Positions 5,400 to 5,642 of a DNA stretch of 5,642 bases are shown in pieces. Every line of letters starts with the position of its first letter. Position 1 is the first letter of the stretch. The translations under genes were made by a program, and so were the position numbers. The stretch spans positions 1 to 5,642 of the forward strand of contig CACXFD010000234.1 in the NCBI GenBank assembly GCA_902766845.1. Reading direction: 5' to 3'. Below the pieces are notes generated by a model, which was given only the letters and a program-made list of their open reading frames with translations, made no database searches and was not told the origin of the DNA. The DNA is from an uncultured Lachnospiraceae bacterium. GTDB taxonomy: Bacteria > Bacillota > Clostridia > Lachnospirales > Lachnospiraceae.

Positions 5400-5642
5400 A
5401 TGAGCAAGATCATCGGTATCGACCTGGGTACTACAAACAGCTGCGTAGCTGTCATGGAGGGCGGCAAGCCCGTCGTGATCGCGAATACGGAAGGTGTGCG
5501 TACCACGCCCTCGGTCGTCGCATTTACAAAGAACGGTGAGCGTCTGGTCGGCGAGCCGGCCAAGCGTCAGGCTGTGACCAACGCGGAGAAGACCATCTCC
5601 TCGATCAAGCGTCACATGGGCACGGATTACAAGGTGGACATC
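5400..5642 (+). CDS. dnaK: Chaperone DnaK (Hsp70), N-terminal fragment cut by window end
   Basis: DnaK is the ATP-driven Hsp70 chaperone of the cytoplasm, working with GrpE and a DnaJ co-chaperone. Only the first 81 residues are present and the frame is open to the last base; the family is normally about 600 residues. The fragment shows the phosphate-binding motif IIGIDLGTTNSCVAV (4-18), the RTTPSVVAF segment (34-42), VGEPAKRQAVTN (50-61) and the catalytic Lys of SSIKRHMG (Lys70). The start is the ATG at 5400, placed 8 bases after AGGAGG. All four arginines in the fragment use CGT, unlike the CGG/CGC-rich neighbours, which fits a very highly expressed gene. dnaJ would be expected next but lies outside the window. 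Confidence 0.98.
   Translation, partial: MSKIIGIDLGTTNSCVAVMEGGKPVVIANTEGVRTTPSVVAFTKNGERLVGEPAKRQAVTNAEKTISSIKRHMGTDYKVDI

Overview
The window carries two gene groups, all on the + strand, from a GC-rich bacterium that looks like a Bacillota (Firmicutes) member, probably of class Clostridia. Reasons: strong GGAGG-type ribosome binding sites, lipoprotein signal peptides with no sign of periplasm-type Zn proteins, an hrcA-grpE-dnaK order with a perfect CIRCE operator, and a Zn/Mn-type ABC cluster whose binding protein resembles clostridial variants. The taxonomic placement is inference; no rRNA or species marker is present.

Layout. Bases 1-136 hold two 57-bp direct repeats (period 79 bp, one mismatch) that each fold into two abutting hairpins. 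Next comes a four-gene run: znuA-like lipoprotein (165-1136), znuC-like ATPase (1156-1857), znuB-like permease (1854-2702, ATGA overlap) and a small unrecognised lipoprotein (2705-3328, 2 bp after the permease). The tight spacing argues for a single transcript. Its promoter is not visible and probably lies in or upstream of the repeats. A strong intrinsic terminator (3391-3429) closes the unit.

The second unit starts with a near-consensus sigma-A promoter (TTGACA, 17 bp, TAATAT; 3466-3494) and a perfect CIRCE inverted repeat (3509-3535). It continues with hrcA (3574-4629, GTG start), grpE (4626-5258, ATGA overlap), a 141-bp spacer, and the first 81 codons of dnaK (from 5400, cut by the window end).

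How it works. The first unit should capture a divalent metal ion, most likely zinc or manganese, at the cell surface and import it with ATP; the fourth product is a candidate surface accessory factor. The second unit is the self-limiting heat-shock operon: HrcA represses through CIRCE, while GrpE and DnaK form the nucleotide-exchange and chaperone pair. Most of the window is ordinary. The least explained parts are the structured repeats at the left edge and the small lipoprotein.
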